A DNA stretch of 64,000 nucleotides from Paraoerskovia marina DSM 21750 (lineage in GTDB: Bacteria; Actinomycetota; Actinomycetes; Actinomycetales; Cellulomonadaceae). Positions 54,455-62,927 of this stretch are shown here, piece after piece. The position numbers and the translations under genes were made by a program. Below the pieces are notes generated by a model. That model made no database searches and was not told where the DNA came from. It saw only the letters and a list, made by a program, of their open reading frames with translations. The stretch lies in assembly GCF_000701465.1 (NCBI RefSeq), contig NZ_JNIY01000006.1, forward strand, positions 62,001 to 126,000. Direction: 5' to 3'. Each line of letters begins with the position of its first letter. Position 1 is the stretch's first letter.

Positions 54455-55828
54455 CTACTCCCCCAGCGCGCGCAGGAGCAGGGCCTCCGCGAGGACGACC
54501 TTCTCGAGCTCGCCGAGGTGGACGGACTCGTTCGGGCCGTGGGCCAAGGACGCGGGATCCTCGACGCCCGTCACGAGGATCGCGGCCTCGGGGAAGGCGA
54601 CGAGAAGGTCCGCGATGAAGGGGATCGACCCACCGAGCCCGATGTCGACGGGCTCCGTGCCCCACGCCGCTGCGAAGGCGGCCCGCGCGGCACGCATCGC
54701 GTCCGAGTCCTGCGGCGCACGGAACGCCTGACCCGTCTCGCCGTCGCTGACCGTCACCCGGGCCCCGAAGGGCGCGTTCGCCTCCAGGTGGGCGGTCAGC
54801 GCCGTCGCGGCGGCCGCCGGGTCCTGGCCCGGGGCGATCCGCATCGAGACCTTCGCGCGCGCCGAGGGCGCGATCGTGTTCGAGGCCGAGTCGGCCGGGG
54901 TCGCGTCGATCCCGAGGACGGCGATCGTCGGCCTGGCCCAGAGCCGGCCCGCGATCGACCCCGTCCCCGCGAGGTGCGTGCCCGGGAGCATGCCGGCGTC
55001 GGTCCGGAACGACGCCTCGTCGTAGTCGACCTCGGGCTCGGGCCCGACGACCAGGCCCTCGACCGCCACGTCGCCGTTCTCGTCGTGCAGGGTCGCGACG
55101 AGGCGGGCCAGCAAGGTGTAGGCGTCGAGGACGGGGCCGCCGAACATGCCGGAGTGGACCGGCGACTCGAGCGCGGCGACCTCGACGGTGCAGTCGACGA
55201 GTCCACGCAAGGAGGTCGTGAGGCCGGGCACGCCGACCTTCCAGTTCGCGGAGTCGGCCACGACGATCACGTCGGCCCGCAGGAGATCGCGGTACTGGTC
55301 GAGGAAGTCGACGAAGCAGGGAGAGCCGATCTCCTCCTCGCCCTCGGAGAAGATCGTGACACCGACGCCGAGATCGTCGCCCAGGGCGCGCAGCGCACCG
55401 AGGTGCGCGACGATCCCCGCCTTGTCGTCCGCGGCCCCGCGCCCGTACAGCCGCCCGTCGGCCTCCCGCGGCTCGAACGGGTCCGAGGTCCACCCGGACG
55501 TGCCCGGGGGCTGGACGTCGTGGTGCGCGTACAGGAGCACCGTGGGTGCACCGGCGGGTGCCGGGCGACGGGCGACGACGGCGGGACGACTCGTGGCACC
55601 GTCAGGGCCCGACGAACGAAGGACCTGGACGTCGGGCATGCCCGCACCGCGGAACAGCTCGGCCACGGCGGCGGCGCTCGTGTCCATGACGGACTGGTCG
55701 AACTCGGAGTTCGAGACGCTCGGGATCCGGACGAGCGACTCGAGATCGCTCTGCAGGGCGGGAAAGAGGGCGGACACGCGGTCGCGCAGCTGGTCGACGA
55801 CGGCGGCGGGGTTCTGTGCTGTGGTCAC
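54455..55828 (-). CDS. M20-family metallodipeptidase
   Basis: A 457-residue zinc peptidase. Metal ligands and catalytic residues are visible: YAHHDVQPPG, GRGAADDKAG (bridging Asp), EGEEEIGS (catalytic Glu), VVADSANW and a C-terminal AHGPNESVH. An inserted dimerisation domain lies at about 205-340. It probably hydrolyses dipeptides in the cytoplasm; the sequence resembles PepD/carnosinase-like members. It is convergent with the thioesterase (8 bp between stops) and starts with a GTG that is divergent from the DUF3043 gene. Confidence 0.93.
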   Translation of the reverse strand: MTTAQNPAAVVDQLRDRVSALFPALQSDLESLVRIPSVSNSEFDQSVMDTSAAAVAELFRGAGMPDVQVLRSSGPDGATSRPAVVARRPAPAGAPTVLLYAHHDVQPPGTSGWTSDPFEPREADGRLYGRGAADDKAGIVAHLGALRALGDDLGVGVTIFSEGEEEIGSPCFVDFLDQYRDLLRADVIVVADSANWKVGVPGLTTSLRGLVDCTVEVAALESPVHSGMFGGPVLDAYTLLARLVATLHDENGDVAVEGLVVGPEPEVDYDEASFRTDAGMLPGTHLAGTGSIAGRLWARPTIAVLGIDATPADSASNTIAPSARAKVSMRIAPGQDPAAAATALTAHLEANAPFGARVTVSDGETGQAFRAPQDSDAMRAARAAFAAAWGTEPVDIGLGGSIPFIADLLVAFPEAAILVTGVEDPASLAHGPNESVHLGELEKVVLAEALLLRALGE

Positions 55829-55884
55829 CGGTCCAGGCTACGCGCGAGTTCCGGGCCGGTCCTGCTCTCGTCTACCCTAGATGT

Positions 55885-56481
55885 GTGCCGAAACGTGAGA
55901 AGACCCCCGAAGCCGTGACGCCCGACGTCGAGCCCGTCAGCGCCACCGACGGCGCGATCAGCGGCAAGGGTCGACCGACTCCGAAGCGCAAGCAGGCCGA
56001 GGCCGCGAACAAGCGTCCCCTGGTCCCGAACGACCGTCGCGCCGCGGCGAAGGCCTCGAAGGAGAAGAACCGCGAGGCCCGCCTGCGTCAGCAGCACGCG
56101 CTGCAGACGGGCGACGAGCGCTACCTGCCGCCGCGCGACAAGGGCCCGCAGCGTCGGTACGTCCGCGACTACGTGGACGCCCGCTGGAACCTCGGCGAGT
56201 ACTTTCTCTTCATCGCCATGCTCTCGCTCGTCGGGATGATCGTCACCTCCGCGGTCGCCCCGTCGGCGGCGACGATCATCGTCGTGGTGCTCTACGCACT
56301 CGTGCTCGCCACCATCCTCGACGCCGTCTTCATGTGGCGCGGCCTCAAGCGCAAGCTGCTCGCCAAGTTCGACGACGTCCCGAGCGGGACCATGATGTAC
56401 GCCGTCACGCGCGCATTCCAGATTCGTCGAGCCCGCCTGCCGAAGCCTCAGCACAAGAAGCACGGTCACTACCCCGCGTAG
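55885..56481 (+). CDS. DUF3043 family membrane protein
   Basis: A 198-residue protein. Residues 1-100 are basic and disordered (GKGRPTPKRKQAEAANKRPL, the DUF3043 signature, plus many Arg/Lys), then two membrane helices (about 112-131 and 134-154), and a basic tail ending HKKHGHYPA. Family function is unknown; Rv2206 is the mycobacterial member next to the Rv2204c/Rv2205c pair. The GTG start gives VPKREKTPE. Its 3' end overlaps the convergent YczE-like gene by 77 bp. Confidence 0.88.
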   Translation: MPKREKTPEAVTPDVEPVSATDGAISGKGRPTPKRKQAEAANKRPLVPNDRRAAAKASKEKNREARLRQQHALQTGDERYLPPRDKGPQRRYVRDYVDARWNLGEYFLFIAMLSLVGMIVTSAVAPSAATIIVVVLYALVLATILDAVFMWRGLKRKLLAKFDDVPSGTMMYAVTRAFQIRRARLPKPQHKKHGHYPA

Positions 56482-57070
56482 CCCGTCGCCCGGCCCGGTC
56501 GAACCACGGCAGGGCGACCTGCACGACCGGGCCGACACCCACGGCGAAGAGGGCGGTAGCCCACCCGAGCGTGCCGCCGAGCGCCCATCCGGCGAGCACG
56601 ACGGTGATCTCGATGAGGGTCTTCACCCGTCGCACTGGCCACCCTGTCTGCCGGACGAGTCCGGTCATGAGCCCGTCCCGCGGGCCTGGACCCAGGTGCA
56701 CCCCGAGGTAGGCCGCCGTCGCGAGCCCGTTGACGACCACTCCCCCGACGGCGAGGGCGACGGCGGTCACGAGACCGGGGTCCGGCAGGATGCGCTCCAG
56801 CAGAGCCAGCACGGGACCGATCGTCAGACCGATGACGATCACGTTGACGACGGTGCCCACGCCGGGCCTCTGGCGCAACGGGATCCACATCAGCAGGACG
56901 AGGGCGCTCGACGCCATCACGACGGCGCCGATCCCCCAGCCTGTGCGGAGTGCCACGCCCTGGTGCAGGACGTCCCACGGCATCGCACCCTGCCCGGAGT
57001 GCAGGAGCATCGCCATCGAGAGCGCGAACGCCAGCAGCCCGCCCAGGAGCTGGGCGGTGCGGGCTACCAC
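56405..57070 (-). CDS. YczE-like integral membrane protein
   Basis: A 221-residue protein with about five membrane helices and the YczE-type segment GQGAMPWDVLHQGVALRTGWGIG near the first loop. YczE proteins are of unknown function but are often encoded beside MocR-type regulators (YczR group), as here. The only plausible start is the GTG at 57070, which lies 7 bp inside the stop region of an upstream 48-codon ORF. The last 26 residues (RRATRGSDRAS...) overlap DUF3043 on the other strand and look like a run-on tail. Confidence 0.8.
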   Translation of the reverse strand: MVARTAQLLGGLLAFALSMAMLLHSGQGAMPWDVLHQGVALRTGWGIGAVVMASSALVLLMWIPLRQRPGVGTVVNVIVIGLTIGPVLALLERILPDPGLVTAVALAVGGVVVNGLATAAYLGVHLGPGPRDGLMTGLVRQTGWPVRRVKTLIEITVVLAGWALGGTLGWATALFAVGVGPVVQVALPWFDRAGRRATRGSDRASCAEASAGGLDESGMRA

Positions 57071-57210
57071 CAGCTGCCGGTGCGGTCCGGAGCGGTGTGG
57101 CTCGCCGGCGGGGTGCGACTTCCGCGGCCGTCGGCCTTGATCGCCTGCGAGAGGCGCACGAGCACCGTCGCGACCATGAGGAGCAGGAAGAGGGAGATTG
57201 CGAGTGTCAT
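57064..57210 (-). CDS. Small single-helix membrane protein upstream of yczE (48 codons)
   Basis: An ATG at 57210 opens MTLAISLFLLLMVATVLVRL, a hydrophobic helix (about 2-20), then a basic Ser/Pro/His tail and a TGG-TGG-TAG end. The stop overlaps the YczE start by 7 bp, which suggests translational coupling. GGAGG sits only 1 bp before the ATG, too close for a standard ribosome site, so the true start may be leaderless or an internal ATG (codon 12). It could be a true small protein or a leader that drives yczE translation. No family was recognised. Confidence 0.6.
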   Translation of the reverse strand: MTLAISLFLLLMVATVLVRLSQAIKADGRGSRTPPASHTAPDRTGSWW

Positions 57211-57228
57211 GCCTCCATCGTCGTCGCG

Positions 57229-57253
57229 ATTGGCTTTGACTTATATAGCCAAT
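57229..57253. promoter_or_regulatory. Candidate MocR/YczR operator
   Basis: ATTGGCT (57229-57235) and AGCCAAT (57247-57253) form an inverted repeat with an 11-bp spacer containing TTGACT and TTATAT, in the 60-bp gap between the small membrane ORF and the divergent MocR gene. A TATA-rich core like this is unusual in this DNA. On the plus strand TTGACT (57235-57240) might also serve as a -35. Confidence 0.65.
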
Positions 57254-57270
57254 ATCGAGACAGTGGCCGT

Positions 57271-58764
57271 GTGACGACGACCACTGGCCCGCAGGTACCA
57301 GTCCACCGACAGCTGAGCGCGCACGCCGCCACGCGGCTCCTCGGGGACTGGCAGTCCAAGGGGCCTGCCTACCGGGCGCTGGCCGACGCACTGCGCGCCG
57401 CCATCCTGTCCGGAGCCCTCGGCACGCACACGCGCCTGCCCAGCGAGCGCGACCTCGCACTGTCCCTCGGGGTCTCGCGCACGACGACGACGGCCGCGTA
57501 CCGCGAGCTGCGTGAGCGCGGTTTCGCCCAGGCCCGGACGGGTGTCGGGACGGTGACGGTGCTGCCCCGGCACTCGGGCCCCGCTCCCACGCCGAGCCTC
57601 ACCGGCGGGGACGCCCCGCGCCCGCAGAGCTCGGCTCCGCACGGCGACCTGATCGACCTCGGCCAGGCGGCCCCTGCCGCACCGCCGGAGCTGCACGACG
57701 CCTACCAGCGCGCACTCGAGGCGCTCCCGCGCTATCTCAGCGGCATCGGGTACGAGCCGCTGGGCATCCACCCGCTCCGGGTCGCGATCGCCGAGCGCTA
57801 CACCGCTCGTGGCACCCCGACCAGCGCGGAGAACGTCCTCGTGACCTCCGGTGCGCAGCACGCGATCACGACCCTCGCCCAGGCCCTCCTCGGCGCCGGC
57901 GAACGGGCGATCGTCCAGTCGCCGACCTATGCGCACGCGCTCGCCGCCCTGCGCGGTGCGGGTGCCCGCCTCGTCGGGGTGCCCGTCGGCACACCGGGAC
58001 AGCCCGGGCCGCCACCGTTCGACGTGGACCTCTTCGAGTCGACCGTCCGACGGTCGGCCCCGCGCCTCGCGTACATGATCGCCGACAACCACAACCCGAC
58101 CGGCTACACGTGGACCGAGGAGGAACGTCGGCGGGTGCGCGCCGTCGCCCGCCGCCACCGGATGCCGGTCATCGGGGACGAGACGATCACGGACCTCTAC
58201 CTCGACCGGCCCTCCCCCGCGCCGCTCACGGGCGACGGGCAGGACGACACGCACGTGATCGCCGTCGGGTCGGCCTCCAAGAGCTTCTGGGGCGGCCTGC
58301 GGGTCGGGTGGGTCCGCGCGCACCCCGAGCTCGTCCGCCGCCTCGCGCTGCGCCGGGAGTCCATCGACATCGCGACGTCGGTGCTCGAGCAGCTCGCCGT
58401 CGTCGACCTCCTCGAACGGTCGGGCGAGATCCTCGCGGCACGACGGGTGCAGGTCGCACGCCAGCGCGACCACCTCGTCGCCGGACTCCGTCGCATCGAA
58501 CCGTCGTGGCGGGTCCCCGAACCGCCCGGGGGCCTCTCCCTCTGGCTCGACCTCGGCGTGCCGCTCGGCTCGGCGCTCGCCGCCGCGAGCGCCGAGCGCG
58601 GCCTGCTGATCAACGCCGGCCCCGCCCTGACCCCGGACGGCAGCCATGCCAGTCAGGTACGACTGACGTTCGCCCCGTCGACGGACCGGATCGACGTGGG
58701 GCTGCCCCGGCTGGCCGACGCGTGGGCGAGGGTCAGTGGTCGGGCAGCGGGATCGGCGTCGTGA
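57271..58764 (+). CDS. MocR-family (GntR wHTH + aminotransferase) regulator, YczR-like
   Basis: A 497-residue fusion. A GntR winged helix-turn-helix (about 25-95: AYRALADALRAAILSGAL, LPSERDLALSLGVSRTTTTAAYREL) is joined by a Pro-rich linker to a fold-type I aminotransferase domain with PLP lysine Lys337 (SASKSFWGG) and an NHNPTGYT motif. MocR proteins use PLP adducts as effectors. Divergence from a YczE-like gene matches the YczR group of MocR regulators. GTG at 57271 is just inside the candidate operator region, suggesting autoregulation. The 3' end overlaps DUF5703 by 32 bp. Confidence 0.93.
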   Translation: MTTTTGPQVPVHRQLSAHAATRLLGDWQSKGPAYRALADALRAAILSGALGTHTRLPSERDLALSLGVSRTTTTAAYRELRERGFAQARTGVGTVTVLPRHSGPAPTPSLTGGDAPRPQSSAPHGDLIDLGQAAPAAPPELHDAYQRALEALPRYLSGIGYEPLGIHPLRVAIAERYTARGTPTSAENVLVTSGAQHAITTLAQALLGAGERAIVQSPTYAHALAALRGAGARLVGVPVGTPGQPGPPPFDVDLFESTVRRSAPRLAYMIADNHNPTGYTWTEEERRRVRAVARRHRMPVIGDETITDLYLDRPSPAPLTGDGQDDTHVIAVGSASKSFWGGLRVGWVRAHPELVRRLALRRESIDIATSVLEQLAVVDLLERSGEILAARRVQVARQRDHLVAGLRRIEPSWRVPEPPGGLSLWLDLGVPLGSALAAASAERGLLINAGPALTPDGSHASQVRLTFAPSTDRIDVGLPRLADAWARVSGRAAGSAS

Positions 58765-58936
58765 CGACGAGCCCGTCGCGCAGCAGCTGCGCCTGGGTCA
58801 CGCCGCGACGCGCGAGGTCCCGCCAGTGGGCTCCCAGCCACTCCTCGGCGTCGAACCTGCTGACGAACGCGGGGCTCGGCGGGAGCGCGCCCGTACCGGT
58901 GTGCGTGGAGTACTCCCAGACCCAGCGGGGCGTCAT
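58733..58936 (-). CDS. DUF5703 family protein
   Basis: A 67-residue soluble protein. MTPRWVWEYSTHTGTGALPPSP and the closing RRGVTQAQLLRDGLVV are recognisable as the DUF5703 family, which has no known function. Its ATG overlaps the pyrD stop by 4 bp, and the last 11 codons overlap the convergent MocR gene. It is the last gene of the four-gene minus-strand operon that includes pyrD. Confidence 0.8.
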   Translation of the reverse strand: MTPRWVWEYSTHTGTGALPPSPAFVSRFDAEEWLGAHWRDLARRGVTQAQLLRDGLVVTTPIPLPDH

Positions 58937-59976
58937 CGCGTGCCCCGTCCCAGCGCGCGGTTGATCCGGGACGGCCACAGCGGCCCCTCGTACACGAACG
59001 CGGTGTAGGCCTGGACGAGGTCCGCCCCGGCGTCCAGGTACGCCTGCGCGTCGTCCGCCGTGGTGATGCCACCGACACCGATCACGACCGCACCCGGTCG
59101 CAGCCCGCGTCGGAGCCGCGCGACGACGTCGAGCCCCCGGGCGAGCTCGGGCGGACCGGAGAGCCCGCCGGGACCGCGGTCGTGGTCGATCGTCGTGTTG
59201 ACGGCGACCACCCCGTCCAGGCCGAGCTCGTCGACGAGGCGCGCGACGTCGTCCACGTCGTCGTCCGCCAGGTCGGGAGCGATCTTGACCAGCAGCGGGA
59301 CGTGGCGCGGCGTCGAGGCGTCGGCGGCCTCCCGCACCGCGCTCAGGATCGGGCGCAGCGCGTCGACGGACTGCAGGTCGCGCAGACCCGGGGTGTTGGG
59401 CGACGAGACGTTGACGACGAGGTAGTCGGCGTACGGCGCGAGCACCCCGGCCGAGAACGCGTAGTCCGCGGCGGCGTCCTGCGCCGGCGTGACCTTCGTC
59501 TTGCCGATGTTGACGCCCACCACGGCGGCACGACCCTGCACGGTCGCCCGCAGGGCGGCCAGGTTCTCCGCGACCGCGAGCGCCCCGACGTTGTTGAAGC
59601 CCATACGGTTGCGCAGTCCACGGACGTCGAGCTCTCGCCAGAGCCGCGGCGCCTCGTTGCCGGGCTGCGGGTGCGCCGTCACGGTGCCGATCTCGACGAA
59701 GGCGAAACCGAGCATGCTGAGGCCGCGGACGCACCGCGCGTCCTTGTCGAACCCGCCGGCGATCCCGAGCCGCCCCGGGAAGCGACGTCCGAGGACGTCG
59801 ACACCTCCGGCGCCCTGTGCACGCCGGCCCAGGTACGGGGCGAGAGCCCCCTGGACCAGACGGTTGAGGCCGGGCGTCCGGCCGGCGGTCGCGATCGCGT
59901 CGAAGGCCACGTGGTGCGCGGTCTCCGGGTCCATCCGGCGGAAGACCGTGTCGAAGAGCAGGTGGTACGGGCGCAT
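58933..59976 (-). CDS. pyrD: Dihydroorotate dehydrogenase (quinone), class 2
   Basis: A 347-residue FMN enzyme that oxidises dihydroorotate to orotate and passes electrons to menaquinone. The N-terminal helical segment (MRPYHLLFDTVFRRMDPETAHH) is the membrane-attaching arm that marks class 2. FMN/substrate motifs include GIAGGFDKDA, NRMGFNNVGA, VNVSSPNTPGLRDLQ (catalytic Ser) and a VGGITTADDA loop. Start ATG overlaps the DUF3817 stop by one base (TGATG). It links pyrimidine synthesis to the respiratory chain; no other pyr genes are here. Confidence 0.97.
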   Translation of the reverse strand: MRPYHLLFDTVFRRMDPETAHHVAFDAIATAGRTPGLNRLVQGALAPYLGRRAQGAGGVDVLGRRFPGRLGIAGGFDKDARCVRGLSMLGFAFVEIGTVTAHPQPGNEAPRLWRELDVRGLRNRMGFNNVGALAVAENLAALRATVQGRAAVVGVNIGKTKVTPAQDAAADYAFSAGVLAPYADYLVVNVSSPNTPGLRDLQSVDALRPILSAVREAADASTPRHVPLLVKIAPDLADDDVDDVARLVDELGLDGVVAVNTTIDHDRGPGGLSGPPELARGLDVVARLRRGLRPGAVVIGVGGITTADDAQAYLDAGADLVQAYTAFVYEGPLWPSRINRALGRGTR

Positions 59977-60404
59977 CAGGCCTCCTGGTGGTTTGTTGCG
60001 GAGCGAGGCGTCCGGGTGCGCCAGAGCCAGTAGAGACCGACGACGGGCAGCACGACGGGGACGTAGCCGTAGCCCTGGCCGAAGTGGGACCAGACCGTCG
60101 CCTCGGGGAAGTCGCCCGCGTCGACGATCGACAGTGTTCCGACGACGAGCACGCCGATCAGCTCGACCCCCACCGCCCACCAGGCGACCGTGCGCCACCG
60201 CGCCGTCCCCCGCGCCAGCGCGACGGTGGCCACGATGTAGACGAGGGCGGCGAACCCGGAGAGCAGGTAGGCGACGGGAGCCTCGTCGAGCTTGGTGCCG
60301 ATCTGGTAGAGCGCTCGTGCGCTCGACGCGATCGCGAAGATCCCGTACACGGCGACCAGCAGCCGCCCGAACCCCCGACCGGTCGCACCGGCGGGGGCGC
60401 TCAC
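59976..60404 (-). CDS. DUF3817 domain-containing membrane protein
   Basis: A 142-residue protein with three or four membrane helices (about 14-33, 43-62, 69-88, 107-124). It matches the DUF3817 type of small actinobacterial membrane proteins by size, helix spacing and the GYGYVPVVLPVVGLYWLW ending. Function unknown. GTG start at 60404 overlaps the stop of the upstream membrane gene by 4 bp; its own stop overlaps pyrD by 1 bp, so all are one transcript. Confidence 0.75.
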   Translation of the reverse strand: MSAPAGATGRGFGRLLVAVYGIFAIASSARALYQIGTKLDEAPVAYLLSGFAALVYIVATVALARGTARWRTVAWWAVGVELIGVLVVGTLSIVDAGDFPEATVWSHFGQGYGYVPVVLPVVGLYWLWRTRTPRSATNHQEA

Positions 60405-60760
60405 GCGGCGCCCCAGATCTGCCACAGGCGCAGCTCGAGGAACGCGACGGTGAGCGCCGCGACGGCGAGGACGACCGAGCTCCAGCGGGTCCGCTCCGCG
60501 AACGCCCAGAGCCCGGCCACCGGCAGCAGGATCAGCGCCGTCACGACGTATCCCCAGTAGAGGGCGGGGTCGCTCGCGCCGTCCCCCGCGACCGTCTGGG
60601 CGAGCGCGAGGACCACCTGGAGCCCGAGCACGGCCTCGACGACACATGCGCCCCAGAGCTGGCGCAGGATGACCGCACGGTCCCGGACGACGAACCACGC
60701 GGCCCACCCGGCCAGAGCCAGGCAGAGCGCACCGATGACGAGGGAGAGCGCGACAGACAC
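60401..60760 (-). CDS. Small integral membrane protein of unknown function
   Basis: A 119-residue protein with four hydrophobic segments (about 3-26, 30-55, 67-85 and 90-110) and a WQIWGAA end. No family is recognised, though it resembles DUF3817's fold and may be its relative by duplication. It starts with a GTG at 60760 and leads the operon with DUF3817, pyrD and DUF5703. Only 46 bp separate it from the divergent pepA start. Confidence 0.72.
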   Translation of the reverse strand: MSVALSLVIGALCLALAGWAAWFVVRDRAVILRQLWGACVVEAVLGLQVVLALAQTVAGDGASDPALYWGYVVTALILLPVAGLWAFAERTRWSSVVLAVAALTVAFLELRLWQIWGAA

Positions 60761-60806
60761 GGCCCGAGCGTACCGGGAACGGGCGAGAAGGATTAGCATC
60801 GGGGGC

Positions 60807-62294
60807 GTGGCTGACCTCACTCTGACATCCAAGAACCCGACCACCCTCTCGGTCGACGCACTCGTCGTCGGCACCTGCACGACGTCGGACGGCGTCGCGT
60901 TCGTCGGCACGGACCTGCCGGCGACGCTCGTCGCCGAGCTCGAGTCGCTTGCCCCGACCCTCGGCATCACCGGTACCGCCGACGAGGTCCGCAAGGTCCC
61001 CGCCGGTGCTGAGCTCCGCGCCGGGGCTCTCGTCCTGACCGGGCTCGGTGCCCGGGACGACGACGGCCGTTTCGACGCCGAGACGCTCCGCCGCGCGGCC
61101 GGTGCGGCGCTCCGCGAGCTCGCCGGCACGTCCAGCGTCGCCGTCGCGCTCCCGACGGCTGACGTCGCCGACGTCGCTCCTGTCGCCGAGGGCGCCCTGA
61201 TGGGTGCCTACGCGTACGAGCGCTACCGCTCCGGCGACGACGTCGCACGAGCCACCCCGCCGTCGACCGTCCAGCTCGTCACGGAGCACGCACGGACGGC
61301 CGAGGCCAAGAAGGCCGTCGCGCGCGCCGAGGTGCTCGCCGCAGCGGTGCACGGCACGCGCGACCTCGTGAACACCCCGCCGAACGACCTCTTCCCGGCC
61401 GCGTTCGCCGACCTCGCCAAGGCTGCCGCCAAGGGCAGCGGCGCGAAGGTCACGGTCCTCGACGAGAAGCAGCTCGCCGCCGGCGGCTACGGCGGCCTGA
61501 TCGGGGTCGGTCAGGGCTCGACCCGCGGACCGCGGCTCGTCAAGATCGCCTACACGCCGTCGAAGGCCCGCGGCAAGGTCGCGATCGTCGGCAAGGGGAT
61601 CACGTTCGACTCCGGCGGCATCTCGATCAAGCCCGCCGCGGGCATGGAGACGATGAAGTCCGACATGGCGGGGGCGGCCGCCGTCCTGCACGCCGTCGTC
61701 GCGGCCGCCCGCCTGGACGTGCCGGTGGCGGTGACCGGCTGGCTGTGCCTCGCCGAGAACATGCCGTCCGGTGCCGCCCAGCGCCCGTCCGACGTCATCA
61801 CGATCCGCGGCGGCAAGACGGTCGAGGTGCTCAACACCGACGCCGAGGGCCGCCTCGTGATGGCCGACGGTCTGGTCGCCGCGACGGAGGAGAAGCCCGA
61901 CGTGGTCCTCGACATCGCGACGCTCACCGGCGCCCAGGTCGTCGCCCTCGGCAACCGGGTCTCCGCGGTGATGGGCAGCGACGAGGTCCGCTCCGAGGTG
62001 CTCGCAGCCGCCGAGACCACGGGCGAGGCGTTCTGGCCCATGCCGCTGCCCGACGAGCTGCGTGCCGGCCTGAAGTCGAAGGTCGCCGACCTGCAGAACA
62101 TCGGCGACCGGCCCGGCGGGATGCTCAGCGCCGGGATCTTCCTGCGCGAGTTCGTCGGTGACACCCCCTGGGCCCACCTGGACATCGCGGGCCCCTCGTT
62201 CAACGAGAAGGCGCCGTTCGGCTACACCGGCGTCGGTGGCACCGGTGTCGGGGTCCGCACGCTGCTCGGACTGATCGAGGGTCGCGCGTCCTGA
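60807..62294 (+). CDS. pepA: Leucyl aminopeptidase (M17)
   Basis: A 495-residue hexameric di-zinc/manganese aminopeptidase that trims N-terminal residues in the cytoplasm. The M17 signature NTDAEGRLVMADGL is present; other metal ligands lie in GKGITFDSGGISIKP (Lys and Asp), MKSDMAGAA and the region following. N-terminal alpha/beta domain at 1-165. In mycobacteria pepB (Rv2213) likewise precedes genes of the lipoyl dehydrogenase complexes. GTG start at 60807 gives VADLTLTS. Confidence 0.97.
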   Translation: MADLTLTSKNPTTLSVDALVVGTCTTSDGVAFVGTDLPATLVAELESLAPTLGITGTADEVRKVPAGAELRAGALVLTGLGARDDDGRFDAETLRRAAGAALRELAGTSSVAVALPTADVADVAPVAEGALMGAYAYERYRSGDDVARATPPSTVQLVTEHARTAEAKKAVARAEVLAAAVHGTRDLVNTPPNDLFPAAFADLAKAAAKGSGAKVTVLDEKQLAAGGYGGLIGVGQGSTRGPRLVKIAYTPSKARGKVAIVGKGITFDSGGISIKPAAGMETMKSDMAGAAAVLHAVVAAARLDVPVAVTGWLCLAENMPSGAAQRPSDVITIRGGKTVEVLNTDAEGRLVMADGLVAATEEKPDVVLDIATLTGAQVVALGNRVSAVMGSDEVRSEVLAAAETTGEAFWPMPLPDELRAGLKSKVADLQNIGDRPGGMLSAGIFLREFVGDTPWAHLDIAGPSFNEKAPFGYTGVGGTGVGVRTLLGLIEGRAS

Positions 62295-62313
62295 CCGACG
62301 TGGCTGCACACGG

Positions 62314-62365
62314 CAGAACGGCGTCGTCGTCCCACCCTGCTCGACGGGACGACGACGCCGTTCTG
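62314..62365. terminator. Hairpin terminator between pepA and the convergent hypothetical gene
   Basis: A perfect 20-bp stem (62314-62333 with 62346-62365) and a 12-nt loop start 20 bp past the pepA stop. The hypothetical minus-strand gene ends 62 bp further on, so the element can serve both. Confidence 0.9.
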
Positions 62366-62426
62366 GCGTCCGGGTGGCGGGTCTGCCCGTCGCCCGACCG
62401 GTCCGACGGCTCGGTGCCCCGACGTT

Positions 62427-62762
62427 TCAGCGCCGCCGGTGCTGGCTGTTCCAGTCGCGATAGCGCTGCGGGTACCCGGTGCGTCGCACGTCGTAGACGG
62501 GGACGCCGGCCTTCCGGGCCAGCTCGTGCGCGGTGCGCTCGTCCGGGACCCGACGGCGCGTCCACTCCCCGGTCGTCGCGACCAGGAGCACCGTCGTCGG
62601 CGTCTCGTTCGTCGCCGGCTCGACGTAGACCTCGACGCCGACCCGCGTGCGGACGAACTCCGCAAGATGGTCGAGCGTGGCACGACGCGACGCGTCACCG
62701 CCGGCAGGCGTGGACGAGGACCCTGAGGGTCGGCGGGAAAACAGACGGGACAGGCTCACCAT
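62427..62762 (-). CDS. Conserved hypothetical protein
   Basis: A 111-residue soluble basic protein. After a Ser/Arg-rich leader (1-28) the body (30-111) reads as a small alpha/beta domain with VYVEPATNETPTTVLLVA strands, a GEWTRR loop, a helix rich in Ala, and a conserved-looking GYPQRYRDWN end. I do not recognise a characterised family; similar genes lie between pepA and lpd in related actinobacteria as far as can be inferred. The ATG at 62762 is divergent from lpd. Confidence 0.7.
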   Translation of the reverse strand: MVSLSRLFSRRPSGSSSTPAGGDASRRATLDHLAEFVRTRVGVEVYVEPATNETPTTVLLVATTGEWTRRRVPDERTAHELARKAGVPVYDVRRTGYPQRYRDWNSQHRRR

Positions 62763-62927
62763 GCCTGGCAGGATATGCCGACGACGGCGGGTCGCGCGTG
62801 CGCGGCCGGCACACCGGTGTCTTGAGCGTCACAAGACGCCCGCACCGCCCCGGTTGGGCAGTGCCGCACGGTAGTGCCAAGATGGACGAGGCCCGAGCGG
62901 TCCCGCGACGTCATGAAGGAGCCTGAG

